DNA of 64,000 nt. It comes from Acidobacteriota bacterium (GTDB lineage: Bacteria > Acidobacteriota > Vicinamibacteria > Vicinamibacterales > Fen-181). The DNA lies in the NCBI GenBank assembly GCA_017883185.1, contig JADGOB010000001.1, positions 1-64,000 on the forward strand, written 5' to 3'. Shown one piece after another: positions 7,918 to 16,632 of this stretch (the first letter of the stretch is position 1; every line of letters begins with the position of its first letter). Made by a program: the position numbers and the translations under genes. Under the pieces are notes generated by a model. It did no database searches, had not been told where the DNA came from, and worked only from the letters and a program-made list of their open reading frames with translations.

Positions 7918-9921
7918 CTACCACCACAACATGTATCCGAGGATCAGCAGTGCCCCAAGCATCAGTGACGCGGCGTAGGCGCGGATCGAGCCGGTCTGCA
8001 ACAGGCGCAGCGCGCCGCTCGCGCCCCCGATCGTCACGGCCACCCCGTTCACCGCCCCATCGATGACGCCCACGTCCAGGACCCTCCACAGGCCCTGCTC
8101 CGAGAGGATTCTCACCGGCTGGACGATCCCCGCATCGTAGATTTCGTCCACGTAGTATTTGTTCAGGAGCAGGCGGTGCAGCCCCTGGAACCGACGCGCC
8201 GCCGCCTCGGCCAGGTCGCGCCGCCGCACGAAGAAGAACCACGCGAGGCCGATGCCCGTGCAGGCCACGAGCGTCGAGGTGAGCATCAGGCCGCCCTCGA
8301 GCGCCGCGCTCCCCGCCGCTTCGCCTCCGGTCTCCGCCGGCTGGGCTGTCGAGGCAGGCGCATGGGCCGACTCCACGGTGAAGCTCGGCTCCAGGAAGCT
8401 CTCGATCCGGTTCGACCCGCCGAGCACGCCAGGCAGGCCGACGTAGCCAGCGAGAACGGCCCCGACCGCCAGGACGATCAGGGCGATGGCCATCGGGCGG
8501 GGGGCGTCGTGCAGGTGGCCGTGCGCCGCCCCCTGTGACACGTCGCCGCCGTCGTGGCCCGCCCCGTGTTTCGCCGCCGCGTCCGGCGCGCGCTCGCCGT
8601 GGAACGCGAGAATAACGAGCCGGAACATGTAGCACGCCGTCAGCAGCGACGCGAGACTGCCGAAGAACCACAGGTAGGGGTGGCCGTTCGCATACGCCCG
8701 ATACAGCAGTTCGTCCTTGCTGAAGAACCCGGACAGCAGCGGTATCCCCGCGATCGCGAGCGCGCCCACCAGGAATGTCCAGTAGGTGATCGGCAGTTCC
8801 TTGCGCAGGCCGCCCATCCGCCGCAGATCCTGCTCGCCGGCCAACGCGTGAATGACGGCGCCCGACCCCAGGAAGAGCAGCGCCTTGAAGAACGCGTGCG
8901 TGAAGAGGTGGAAGATGCCGGCGGCGTACGCCCCGACGCCCATGGCGACGAACATCAGGCCGAGCTGCGACACGGTCGAGTACGCCAGCACGCGCTTGAT
9001 GTCGTTCTGCACCAGGCCGATCGTGGCCGCCATCACCGCCGTGGCCACGCCGACGATGCCGACGAGCTCGAGCACGCCGGGCGCGTGGGAATACAGCACC
9101 GCGTTGCGCCCGATCATGTACACCCCGGCCGTCACCATCGTCGCCGCGTGGATCAGGGCGGACACGGGTGTGGGCCCTTCCATCGCGTCGGGCAGCCAGA
9201 CGTGGAGCGGGATCTGCGCGGACTTGCCGGTGGCGCCGAGGAACAGCAGGAGCGCCGCGACCGACAGCGTCCCAAACCTCGCGGTCTCGGGCGCGAACAC
9301 CGAGATGCCGCGCGCGAGCGCGTGAAAATCGAGGGTGCCGAACTGCGAGAAGAGCAGCAGGACGCCGAGCAGGAACCCGAAGTCGCCGATGCGGTTGACG
9401 ATGAACGCCTTCTTGCCCGCGTCAGCGGCTGATGTCTTGTGGTACCAGAACCCGATCAGCAGGTACGAGCAGAGCCCCACCCCTTCCCAGCCGACGAACA
9501 TGACCAGGAAGTTCGGCGCCAGCACGAGGACGAGCATGAACGCGGCGAACAGGTTCAGGTACGAGAAGTAGCGGGCGTACTCGCTGTCGCGCTCCTCGTG
9601 CATGTACGCCGTCGAGTACAGGTGTATGAGCGCGCCGATCCCAGAGACCACCAGGATCATCACCATCGACAGCGGGTCGAGCCGGAGCGCGAACGGCACC
9701 AGCAGGTCGCCCGAGGAAATCCAGGTGAACACATCCTGGTCGATCACGCGGCCGCCGGCCGGCATGCCAAGCAGCGTCCACGACGCCGCCGCCGACGCCG
9801 CGAACGATCCGACCATCGCCGCGACGGCCACGCCGCCCGACATGGTCTTCGACAGCCACCGCCCGAACGAGGCGTTCACCAGGAAGCCGAGGAACGGAAG
9901 AAGCGGTATGAGGAGGAGCAT
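7918..9921 (-). CDS. nuoL: NADH-quinone oxidoreductase subunit L
   Basis: 667 residues, the largest antiporter-like subunit, which in known structures carries the long lateral helix along the membrane arm. Marks are VGWEGVGLCSYLLIGFW, LPDAMEGPTPVSALIHAATMV and IKRVLAYSTVSQLGLM. A His/Gly/Ala-rich linker (about residues 455-480) and an Ala/Glu-rich stretch near 530-545 are exposed loops. The start is supported by GGTGATGAACTGA just upstream. It begins 8 bases after the nuoK stop. Confidence 0.97.
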   Translation of the reverse strand: MLLLIPLLPFLGFLVNASFGRWLSKTMSGGVAVAAMVGSFAASAAASWTLLGMPAGGRVIDQDVFTWISSGDLLVPFALRLDPLSMVMILVVSGIGALIHLYSTAYMHEERDSEYARYFSYLNLFAAFMLVLVLAPNFLVMFVGWEGVGLCSYLLIGFWYHKTSAADAGKKAFIVNRIGDFGFLLGVLLLFSQFGTLDFHALARGISVFAPETARFGTLSVAALLLFLGATGKSAQIPLHVWLPDAMEGPTPVSALIHAATMVTAGVYMIGRNAVLYSHAPGVLELVGIVGVATAVMAATIGLVQNDIKRVLAYSTVSQLGLMFVAMGVGAYAAGIFHLFTHAFFKALLFLGSGAVIHALAGEQDLRRMGGLRKELPITYWTFLVGALAIAGIPLLSGFFSKDELLYRAYANGHPYLWFFGSLASLLTACYMFRLVILAFHGERAPDAAAKHGAGHDGGDVSQGAAHGHLHDAPRPMAIALIVLAVGAVLAGYVGLPGVLGGSNRIESFLEPSFTVESAHAPASTAQPAETGGEAAGSAALEGGLMLTSTLVACTGIGLAWFFFVRRRDLAEAAARRFQGLHRLLLNKYYVDEIYDAGIVQPVRILSEQGLWRVLDVGVIDGAVNGVAVTIGGASGALRLLQTGSIRAYAASLMLGALLILGYMLWW

Positions 9922-9929
9922 TCAGTTCA

Positions 9930-10232
9930 TCACCACTTCAGGGACGTGAACGCATCGGGGTCGAGCGATTCCCGCAGCCGGAACAGCGCGATGACGATGG
10001 CCAGCCCGACCGCGGCTTCCGCGGCGGCCACGGTCACCACGAAGAAGACGATGATCTGGCCGTCCACCGCGCCCCAGTCCCGCCCGAATGCCACGATCGT
10101 CAGGTTCGCGGCGTTCAGCATGATCTCGATCGACAGGAGCACCGTGATCATGTTGCGCCGCAGGAACACGCCCGTGGTCCCGATGGCGAACAGGATCGCG
10201 GAGAGGAAGAGGTAGTGGTTCAAGGAGACCAT
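9930..10232 (-). CDS. nuoK: NADH-quinone oxidoreductase subunit K
   Basis: 100 residues, three transmembrane helices, normal family length. It contains the conserved membrane Glu residues of NuoK (IGTTGVFLRRN followed by LLSIEIMLNAANL) that couple proton movement in the membrane arm. It starts 4 bases after the nuoJ stop and is followed closely by nuoL, the standard order. Confidence 0.97.
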   Translation of the reverse strand: MVSLNHYLFLSAILFAIGTTGVFLRRNMITVLLSIEIMLNAANLTIVAFGRDWGAVDGQIIVFFVVTVAAAEAAVGLAIVIALFRLRESLDPDAFTSLKW

Positions 10233-10236
10233 AGGG

Positions 10237-10758
10237 TTAGACCCGTCGCTTCGCCAGCACGACCGCCCCGACCATCGCGACGAGGATCAGCAGCGACGTG
10301 ACCTCGAAGGCGAAGGCGTAGTCGGTATAGAGCACCTGGCCGATCGCGCGCACCGAGTCGATCGCATGCGCCGGCATGCCCTGGCCGCCGCCGGCCGGCT
10401 CGCGCGAGAGTGCCGCGTGCCACAGCGCCCACGCCAGCTCGCCGGCGAGCACAACGCCGAGCACGGCTCCCGCCCGCCTCGGCCCCGCCGCCACCCGTTC
10501 CCAGGGGGCGGCCTCCTTCGGGGCGTTCAGCAGCATCACCACGAACAGGAACAGCACCAGGATGGCGCCGGCGTAGATGATGATCTGGATGACCGCCACG
10601 AAGGGCGCGTCGAGCAGGACGTACAGCCCCGCCAGCGCCGCGAACGACGCAATCAACAGCATGACGCTGTAGACCGGGCTCCGCTGCCCGATGACCAGCG
10701 CCGACGTCACCACCGCGACGGCGGCGAACACGTAGAAGAGTGGCAGCTCAAACCCCAA
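10237..10758 (-). CDS. nuoJ: NADH-quinone oxidoreductase subunit J
   Basis: 173 residues, five predicted membrane helices with the conserved Y-V-L-L-D-A-P-F-V-A-V-I-Q-I-I-I-Y-A-G-A-I-like helix that bears the pi-bulge in known structures. The likely start is TTG at 10758, which overlaps the nuoH stop by 11 bases with GGGGTGAT ahead of it. A GTG at 10731 is the alternative. Coupling to nuoH by overlap is clear. In most operons nuoI would stand between nuoH and nuoJ; here it is absent. Confidence 0.95.
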   Translation of the reverse strand: MGFELPLFYVFAAVAVVTSALVIGQRSPVYSVMLLIASFAALAGLYVLLDAPFVAVIQIIIYAGAILVLFLFVVMLLNAPKEAAPWERVAAGPRRAGAVLGVVLAGELAWALWHAALSREPAGGGQGMPAHAIDSVRAIGQVLYTDYAFAFEVTSLLILVAMVGAVVLAKRRV

Positions 10759-11776
10759 GGAGTATCACCCCCGCGGCCGTTGCCAGCAGGTTCACCACGG
10801 CCAGCGGCAGCAGGATCTTCCACCCGAACTGCATGAGCTGGTCGTAGCGATACCGTGGCAGCGTCCACCGCATCCAAATGTAGAAGAACAACAGCGCCGA
10901 GATCTTGATCAGGAACCAGATCCAGCCGAGCGACGCAGGCAGGAACGGCCCGTGCCACCCGCCGAGGAACAGGTCCGTGGCCACCGCCGACACGGTGACC
11001 ATGTTGATGTACTCGGCCAGGAAGAACATGGCGAACGCCATGCTCGAGTACTCGGTGTGATACCCAGCCACCAGCTCCTGTTCGGCCTCCGGGAAGTCGA
11101 ACGGCGCGCGGTTGGTCTCGGCCACACCTGCGATCATGAAAATCAGGAACCCGACCGGCTGGACGAACACGAACCAGCGCGGGATGAACCCGAGCCAGTA
11201 GCCCTCCTGCCGGTTGACGATGTCGGTGAGCGACAGCGAATTGGCGAGGATCAGCACAGAGGCCAGGGTCAGGCCGTACGGCAGCTCGTAGCTGATCATC
11301 TGCGACGCGGACCGCAGCCCGCCCAGCAGCGAGTACTTGCTGTTCGAACTCCAGCCCGCGAGCACGATGCCATAGACGCTCATCGACGTGATGGCGAAGA
11401 CCACGAGCACCGCCACGTTGACGTCCGCCACCTGGAGTGTGATCGGCTGATCGAGCAGGCCGAAGAACGTCGTCTTGGCGCCGAACGGCACGACGGCGAA
11501 CGCCGCGATCGCGGCGGTCGCGGAGATGACCGGCGCCATGAGGAACAGCACCGTGTCCGCCCCGCCCGGGCGCAGCTCCTCCTTGAACATCAGCTTGATG
11601 ACGTCGGCGAACGGCTGCAGCAGGCCGAAGGGCCCCACGCGGTTCGGCCCCTCGCGCTGCTGGATGAAGGCGGCCACCTTGCGCTCGGCGTACACCATGG
11701 CGGCCGACGACAGCAGCAGCAGCACGAAGACGGCAAACACGAGGCCGAGTTGGACGATGACAGTGATCGACGGCAT
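10748..11776 (-). CDS. nuoH: NADH-quinone oxidoreductase subunit H
   Basis: 342 residues, the membrane subunit that helps form the quinone-binding pocket. Marks include MVYAERKVAAFIQQREGPNR near the N-terminus and the acidic loop AETNRAPFDFPEAEQELVAGY, both diagnostic. It is separated from the upstream nuoF by 63 bases that carry a perfect 28-bp palindrome. The large nuoG gene that normally stands at this junction is missing. Confidence 0.97.
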   Translation of the reverse strand: MPSITVIVQLGLVFAVFVLLLLSSAAMVYAERKVAAFIQQREGPNRVGPFGLLQPFADVIKLMFKEELRPGGADTVLFLMAPVISATAAIAAFAVVPFGAKTTFFGLLDQPITLQVADVNVAVLVVFAITSMSVYGIVLAGWSSNSKYSLLGGLRSASQMISYELPYGLTLASVLILANSLSLTDIVNRQEGYWLGFIPRWFVFVQPVGFLIFMIAGVAETNRAPFDFPEAEQELVAGYHTEYSSMAFAMFFLAEYINMVTVSAVATDLFLGGWHGPFLPASLGWIWFLIKISALLFFYIWMRWTLPRYRYDQLMQFGWKILLPLAVVNLLATAAGVILLGV

Positions 11777-11793
11777 CTTCTTCGGTCCGAGTC

Positions 11794-11821
11794 GCAGGGG
11801 CGACCGGCCGGTCGCCCCTGC
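11794..11821. repeat. 28-bp perfect palindrome, dispersed GGGCGACC family
   Basis: The left arm GCAGGGGCGACCGG is followed directly by its exact reverse complement. It occupies most of the 63-bp gap between nuoF and nuoH. The core GGGCGACCGG/C(C or T)GGTCGCCC recurs at 18541-18566, 51149-51168 and 51190-51210. In RNA it would fold into a strong hairpin that could trim or stabilise the polycistronic transcript. No T-run follows, so it is not a classical terminator. Confidence 0.85.
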
Positions 11822-11839
11822 AGTTCCCTGGCCTGCCTT

Positions 11840-13117
11840 CTACATCGCCCGCCAGTCCGCCGGGCACGTGCATCGCCCCTCGCGAACGTGCGCTTCGTAC
11901 TCGGCCCGGAAATGCTGGATCGTGCTGAGCACGGGCGCCACCGCCGCGTCCCCGAAGGGGCACAGCGTCTTGCCGCCGATGTTGCTGGCGACGTCGGCGA
12001 GCAGGTCGATGTCGCGCATCGTCCCCTCGCCGCGCTCGATGCGGCGGAGAATCTTCAACAGCCAGTCGGTGCCCTCGCGGCACGGCGTACACTTCCCGCA
12101 CGATTCATGGCGGTAGAAGTGCATCAGGTTCTCTGCGAGCCAGACCATGCAGGTCGTGTCGTCCATCACGATGATGGCGGCAGACCCGAGCATCGAGCCG
12201 GCCTTCACGAGGCCGTCGAAACTCGCCTGCGCGTCGATCTGATCCGGCAGGATCACGGGCGTGGACGAGCCGCCGGGGATCACGGCCTTCAGCGTCCGGC
12301 CGCCCCTGATGCCGCCGCCGTACTTGTCGATCAACTCGCGTATCGTGACGTGCATCGACGTCTCATAGACGCCGGGTTTCTCCACGTGGCCGCTGATGCA
12401 GTACAGCTTCGGGCCGCCGTTCTTCTCGGGGCCGAGCGACGCGAACCACTCGGGGCCGTTGGTCAGGATGAGCGGGACGTTGCAGAGGGTCTCGACGTTG
12501 TTGATGGCGGTGGGACAGCCATAGAGGCCGACGACCGCCGGGAACGGGGGACGGAGCCGGGGCTGCGCGCGCTTCCCCTCGAGCGACTCGAGCAGCGCGC
12601 TCTCCTCGCCCGCCTCGTAGGCACCCGCGCCGCGGTGCGCGTAGATCTCGCAGTCGAAGCCGGAGCCGAAGATGTTCTTGCCGAGGTAGCCCTTCGCGCG
12701 CGCCGCTTCGATCTCGGCCTCGAGGACGCGCTGCACGTGGGAGAACTCGCCGCGGATGTAGATGTAGGCGACCTTCGCGCCGATGGCGTAGCACCCGATC
12801 AGGCACCCCTCGAACAGCAGGTGCGGGTTCCGCTCCATCAGGACATGGTCCTTGAAGGTCCCCGGCTCGCTTTCATCGGCGTTGCAGCACAGGTATTTCG
12901 GCCTGGGCGAGTCCTTCGGCACGAACTGCCACTTCATCCCGGTTGGGAACCCCGCGCCGCCGCGGCCCCGCAGCCCCGACGCTTTCACCATGTCGATGAC
13001 CTGCGCGGGCGCCAGGCCGAGCGCCTTCCGGAGCCCCTCGTATCCGCCGCGGCCGACGTAGGCGTCGAGCGTCGCGCCGCGGGGTTCACGCACGTGGGAA
13101 GTCAGGACGGGATCCAT
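11840..13117 (-). CDS. nuoF: NADH-quinone oxidoreductase subunit F
   Basis: 425 residues, the NADH- and FMN-binding subunit of the peripheral arm. Marks: GRGGAGFPTGMKW (FMN/NADH glycine-rich loop), CNADESEPGTFKDH, GAGAYEAGEESALLESLEGK, and SCGKCTPCREG with a later C-P-F-G-D for the N3 4Fe-4S cluster. ATG 13117 overlaps the nuoE stop (ATGA); the longer open frame upstream is not coding. The partner nuoG is not in the operon, so the N-module must obtain that subunit from elsewhere. Confidence 0.97.
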   Translation of the reverse strand: MDPVLTSHVREPRGATLDAYVGRGGYEGLRKALGLAPAQVIDMVKASGLRGRGGAGFPTGMKWQFVPKDSPRPKYLCCNADESEPGTFKDHVLMERNPHLLFEGCLIGCYAIGAKVAYIYIRGEFSHVQRVLEAEIEAARAKGYLGKNIFGSGFDCEIYAHRGAGAYEAGEESALLESLEGKRAQPRLRPPFPAVVGLYGCPTAINNVETLCNVPLILTNGPEWFASLGPEKNGGPKLYCISGHVEKPGVYETSMHVTIRELIDKYGGGIRGGRTLKAVIPGGSSTPVILPDQIDAQASFDGLVKAGSMLGSAAIIVMDDTTCMVWLAENLMHFYRHESCGKCTPCREGTDWLLKILRRIERGEGTMRDIDLLADVASNIGGKTLCPFGDAAVAPVLSTIQHFRAEYEAHVREGRCTCPADWRAM

Positions 13118-13722
13118 CAGTCGCGTTCCACCTCGAGGTGACACCCGGTCAGCGCCGCCTCGCCGCTGGCCTTCAACGATTCGAGCAGCCGCCCTGCGTC
13201 CTCGGGCGCCTGGCACTCGTGCCAGTGCTCGTTGTTCACCATGACGACGGGCGCCCGGTCGCACGCGCCGAGGCACTCCATCTCCATCAGCGTGAACGTC
13301 CCCGTCGGGTCGGTCTCGCCCACGCTGATGCCGAGTGTCTTCGAGATCTCCGCGGTCACGCGCTCGGCGCCTCGGAGCGCGCACGATAGCGTCCGGCACA
13401 CCTGCACGACGTACTTCCCCACCGGCTGGCGGAAGAACATCGCGTAGTAGGTGACAACGTCGTCGACCTCCGCGGGGGTGCAGCCGATCACCTCGGCCAC
13501 GTGGCGGATCGCGGGCGCCGAGACATACCCCTGCTGCTCCTGGACGATATAGAGCGCCGGGATGACCGCCGACCGGCGGTGTTCCGCGGGATAGTGGGTC
13601 GCGATCTGCTCGAGGCGGTCGCGGTTGGCGGGGGTGAAGGCGAACGGCTCGCCGTCGGGCCGCAGTTCGCGCTGCGACACGTGCATCCCCGACTCGTAGC
13701 GCATCTCCGGGTGGAAGCTCAC
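13117..13722 (-). CDS. nuoE: NADH-quinone oxidoreductase subunit E
   Basis: 201 residues. Thioredoxin-fold subunit with a 2Fe-2S cluster (N1a) bound by V-C-R-T-L-S-C and, about 40 residues later, C-L-G-A-C-D; all four Cys are present. The preferred start is GTG 13722, whose GTGA overlaps the nuoD stop and has GGGAGA upstream. ATGs at 13704 and 13686 are shorter alternatives. The gene ends inside the nuoF ATGA overlap. Confidence 0.95.
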   Translation of the reverse strand: MSFHPEMRYESGMHVSQRELRPDGEPFAFTPANRDRLEQIATHYPAEHRRSAVIPALYIVQEQQGYVSAPAIRHVAEVIGCTPAEVDDVVTYYAMFFRQPVGKYVVQVCRTLSCALRGAERVTAEISKTLGISVGETDPTGTFTLMEMECLGACDRAPVVMVNNEHWHECQAPEDAGRLLESLKASGEAALTGCHLEVERD

Positions 13723-14906
13723 CGGTCCACGTCTCCCATCACGACATCGATCGACCCGATGACGGCGATCACGTCGGCGATCAGGCCGCCGTGGATCATC
13801 GTGGGCAGCGCCTGGCACGACATCAGCGACGGCGAGCGCATCTTCACGCGCCACGGCCGGTTCGTGCCGTCCGATACCACGTAGCACCCGTGCTCGCCGC
13901 GCGGCCCCTCAACAGGCACGTAGGCCTCGCCGGCCGGCACGGTGAATCCCTGCGAGTGGATCAGGAAGTGCTGGATCAGCGCCTCCATCTCCGTGTAGAC
14001 CTTGTCCTTGGACGGCGCGACGACCCGCGGGTCGGCTACGGCCCACGCGCCCGTGGGGCTGATCCGGTCCAGGGCCTGGCGGCAGATCCGCAGCGACTGG
14101 TACATCTCCTCGACCCGAACCAGGTAGCGGTCGTACACGTCGCCGGTGACGCCGATCGGCACGTCGAAGTCGAACGTCTCGTAGCCCGAGTACGGAAACG
14201 CTTTCCGCACGTCGTACGGGATGCCCGCCGCCCGCGCGATCGGACCGACCAGCCCGAGGCCCAGCGCGTCCGCTTTCGAGACCACGCCCACTCCCCGGGT
14301 GCGCTTGATGTAGATCGGGTTGTGCGTCAGCAGGTCCTCGTACTCGGCCAGCTTGGCCGGCATGCGATCGAGGACCTCCGTCACCGCCGCGTGGAATCCC
14401 GGGGGCAGGTCCTCGCGGAGGCCGCCCACGCGGATATAGCTCGGGAACATCCTGAAGCCGGCGATGAGCTCGTTGATGTTGAGGAACAGCTCCCGCTCGC
14501 GGAAGCAGTACAACATCACCGTGATCGCGCCCACTTCCATCCCGTGCGTCGCCAGCCAGACCAGGTGGCTGTTGAGCCGCTGCAGTTCGACGAGCAGCAC
14601 GCGGATCCACTTCACGCGGTCCGGCACGTCGATCCCCAGCAGCCGCTCGACCGAGAGCGCAAAACTGAAGCTGTTGGACTGGGCGCTGAGGTAATCCATC
14701 CGCTCGACGAGCGGGATGACCTGCTGGTACTTCTTCTGCTCGATGGTCTTCTCGATGCCCGTGTGGAGGTAGCCGACCGTCGCTTCCGCACCCACGACGT
14801 TTTCGCCGTCGAGGTGCAGCACCAGCCTCAACACCCCGTGGGTGCTGGGGTGCTGCGGCCCCATGTTCACGGTCATCGTCTCGGTGCGCAGCTCAGTCAT
14901 CGGCAT
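13719..14906 (-). CDS. nuoD: NADH-quinone oxidoreductase subunit D
   Basis: 395 residues, 49-kDa-type subunit of the quinone module. Marks are NMGPQHPSTHGVLRL, HTGIEKTIE, QSNSFSFALSVE and, at the end, GGLIADVIAVIGSIDVVMGDVDR. ATG 14906 lies inside the end of gmhA (14-base overlap); the ATG at 14900 is an equally possible start. The nuoD start is thus coupled to translation of gmhA rather than nuoC, an unusual arrangement. Confidence 0.97.
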   Translation of the reverse strand: MPMTELRTETMTVNMGPQHPSTHGVLRLVLHLDGENVVGAEATVGYLHTGIEKTIEQKKYQQVIPLVERMDYLSAQSNSFSFALSVERLLGIDVPDRVKWIRVLLVELQRLNSHLVWLATHGMEVGAITVMLYCFRERELFLNINELIAGFRMFPSYIRVGGLREDLPPGFHAAVTEVLDRMPAKLAEYEDLLTHNPIYIKRTRGVGVVSKADALGLGLVGPIARAAGIPYDVRKAFPYSGYETFDFDVPIGVTGDVYDRYLVRVEEMYQSLRICRQALDRISPTGAWAVADPRVVAPSKDKVYTEMEALIQHFLIHSQGFTVPAGEAYVPVEGPRGEHGCYVVSDGTNRPWRVKMRSPSLMSCQALPTMIHGGLIADVIAVIGSIDVVMGDVDR

Positions 14907-15486
14907 TCCCCAGTTCCTGCTCGACGAGATCGCACAGCACGTGAAGGAGCGTGCAGTGCACCTCCTGGGTTCGCGCGGTCGAGGGCGACCCCACGTTCAG
15001 GTGGATGTCCACCCCGCGCCCGAGGGCGCCCCCGTCGCGCCCGGTCAGGCCGATGGTCACCAGGCCGCGCGCCCGCGCCGTCTCGACGGCCGCGAGCACG
15101 TTGGGCGACCCGCCGCTCGTCGAGATGCCGATCAGCACGTCACCGGGCTGGCCGTGCGCTTCCACCTGCCGGGCGAACACGCGGTCGAACCCGTAGTCGT
15201 TGCCGATGGCGGTCAGGATACTCGTGTCCGTCGTCAACGCCAGGGCGGGCCATGCGCGCCGCTCGCGCGTGAAACGCCCCACGAGTTCCGCGACGAAGTG
15301 CTGGCAGTCGGCGGCGCTGCCGCCGTTCCCGCAGGCCAGCACCTTCCGGCCCGCGCGAAGGGCGGTCAGCAGGGCGTCGGCCGCGGCGAAGATCACGCCG
15401 GACGACTCGCGCTGCACGCGCCCGTGCGCCGCAATCGTGTCGCTGAAAGCCCTGTCGAGGACGCGCTGGCGGTCGGCACTCGTCAT
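14893..15486 (-). CDS. gmhA: Phosphoheptose isomerase inside the nuo operon
   Basis: 197 residues, single SIS domain. The enzyme converts sedoheptulose 7-phosphate to D-glycero-D-manno-heptose 7-phosphate, the first step of LPS heptose synthesis, in the cytoplasm. Marks: CGNGGSAADCQHFVAELVGRF, LTTDTSILTAIGNDYG, ISTSGGSPNVL and GLTGRDGG, with a C-terminal E-V-H-C-T-L-L-H-V-L-C metal/active-site helix. It overlaps nuoC by ATGA and nuoD by 14 bases, so it is translated as part of the operon. A different SIS sugar-phosphate isomerase role cannot be excluded. Confidence 0.9.
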   Translation of the reverse strand: MTSADRQRVLDRAFSDTIAAHGRVQRESSGVIFAAADALLTALRAGRKVLACGNGGSAADCQHFVAELVGRFTRERRAWPALALTTDTSILTAIGNDYGFDRVFARQVEAHGQPGDVLIGISTSGGSPNVLAAVETARARGLVTIGLTGRDGGALGRGVDIHLNVGSPSTARTQEVHCTLLHVLCDLVEQELGNADD

Positions 15487-16055
15487 GTCAGGTCACCGCC
15501 CGGACGGGTGCGATCTCCACGCACGTCGCGGTCCGCGACGATGTTCGCCTGGAATTCCTGCTCGGTGAGCTGCAGCGGCTGGTGGACCTTCGCCTTCATC
15601 TTGATCTGTACCGGGTGGTCCTTGCGAAGCGGGTGCCCCTCCCAGTCTTCGGGCATCAGGAGTCGCCGCAAGTCGCCGTGCTGCTCGAACACGATCCCGA
15701 ACAGATCCCACACCTCGCGCTCCAGCCAGTCGGCCGAGGGCCAGACGGTGTGGAGCGAGGGCACGTGCGCCTGCTCGCCGGCCAGCCGCACCTTCAGCCG
15801 GAGCTGCGCCGGAATGGTCGTGGCGAGGAGATGATAGACCACCTCGAACCGGGGCTCGTCCGGCCAGTAGTCCACGGCCGTCACCTCGACGAGCACGTCG
15901 AACCGGAACGAGGGATCGTCGCGCAGCACCTTCGCGGTGTCCACGAGGTGTTCGCGCGGCACGATCACGGTGGGACGGTCGGTCGCGGTCCCTGGCTGGT
16001 AGTCGGCGCCAGGCACGGCGGCGCTGAGCGCGGCGACGATCGAGGCAACGTCCAC
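15483..16055 (-). CDS. nuoC: NADH-quinone oxidoreductase subunit C
   Basis: 190 residues, 30-kDa-type subunit linking the quinone module to the membrane arm. Marks: DWLEREVWDLFGIVFEQHGD, LRRLLMPEDWEGHPLRKDHP. GTG 16055 is the best start: the codons upstream overlap nuoB and the GTG lies 5 bases after the nuoB stop with GGGG upstream. It ends in an ATGA overlap with gmhA instead of running on into nuoD. Confidence 0.95.
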   Translation of the reverse strand: MDVASIVAALSAAVPGADYQPGTATDRPTVIVPREHLVDTAKVLRDDPSFRFDVLVEVTAVDYWPDEPRFEVVYHLLATTIPAQLRLKVRLAGEQAHVPSLHTVWPSADWLEREVWDLFGIVFEQHGDLRRLLMPEDWEGHPLRKDHPVQIKMKAKVHQPLQLTEQEFQANIVADRDVRGDRTRPGGDLT

Positions 16056-16060
16056 GGTGT

Positions 16061-16537
16061 CTACCCCGCCTTCACAACCAGCTTCGACTCGCTGATCTTC
16101 TTCTGCAGCTGGATGATGCCGTAGATGAGCGATTCCGGCCGCGGCGGGCAGCCGGGAACGAAGACGTCCACCGGGACGATCTGGTCGACGCCCTGGACGA
16201 TGGCGTAGTTGTCGAAGACGCCGCCGACCGACGCGCAGGCGCCCATCGAGATGACCCACTTCGGCTCCGGCATCTGGTCGTAGATACGCCGAAGGGCCGG
16301 GGCCATCTTCCGCGAGAGCCGTCCGGCGACGATCATGAGGTCGGACTGCCTCGGCGACCCGCGGAAGACCTCGGCCCCGAAGCGCGCGATGTCGTAGCGC
16401 GAGGAACTCATCGACATCATCTCAATCGCGCAGCAGGCGAGGCCGAAGGTGACCGGCCAGATGGACGATTTCCGCGCCCAGTTCACCATCTTCTCGACGG
16501 TGGTCGTGAGAACGGGGATCTCGACGTCAAAAGACAT
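16061..16537 (-). CDS. nuoB: NADH-quinone oxidoreductase subunit B
   Basis: 158 residues. It binds the terminal N2 4Fe-4S cluster that passes electrons to quinone. All ligands are visible: the tandem Cys in [19 protein letters not shown] and VPGCPPRPE. Length and order are standard. About 95 bases separate it from nuoA, the longest gap in the early operon. Confidence 0.97.
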   Translation of the reverse strand: MSFDVEIPVLTTTVEKMVNWARKSSIWPVTFGLACCAIEMMSMSSSRYDIARFGAEVFRGSPRQSDLMIVAGRLSRKMAPALRRIYDQMPEPKWVISMGACASVGGVFDNYAIVQGVDQIVPVDVFVPGCPPRPESLIYGIIQLQKKISESKLVVKAG

Positions 16538-16632
16538 GGCTCGCTACCGAAATCCAGAAGCTGTACGAGGAGGCCGCTCTTGCTGCCTGAAACACTGGCT
16601 TCATCCGTCACGAAGACACCCTCGGAAGATGT

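Noticed and set aside
10952..13141. 729-codon open frame antisense to nuoH and nuoF
   Set aside because: No domain pattern, and the opposite strand has unmistakable Complex I motifs throughout.
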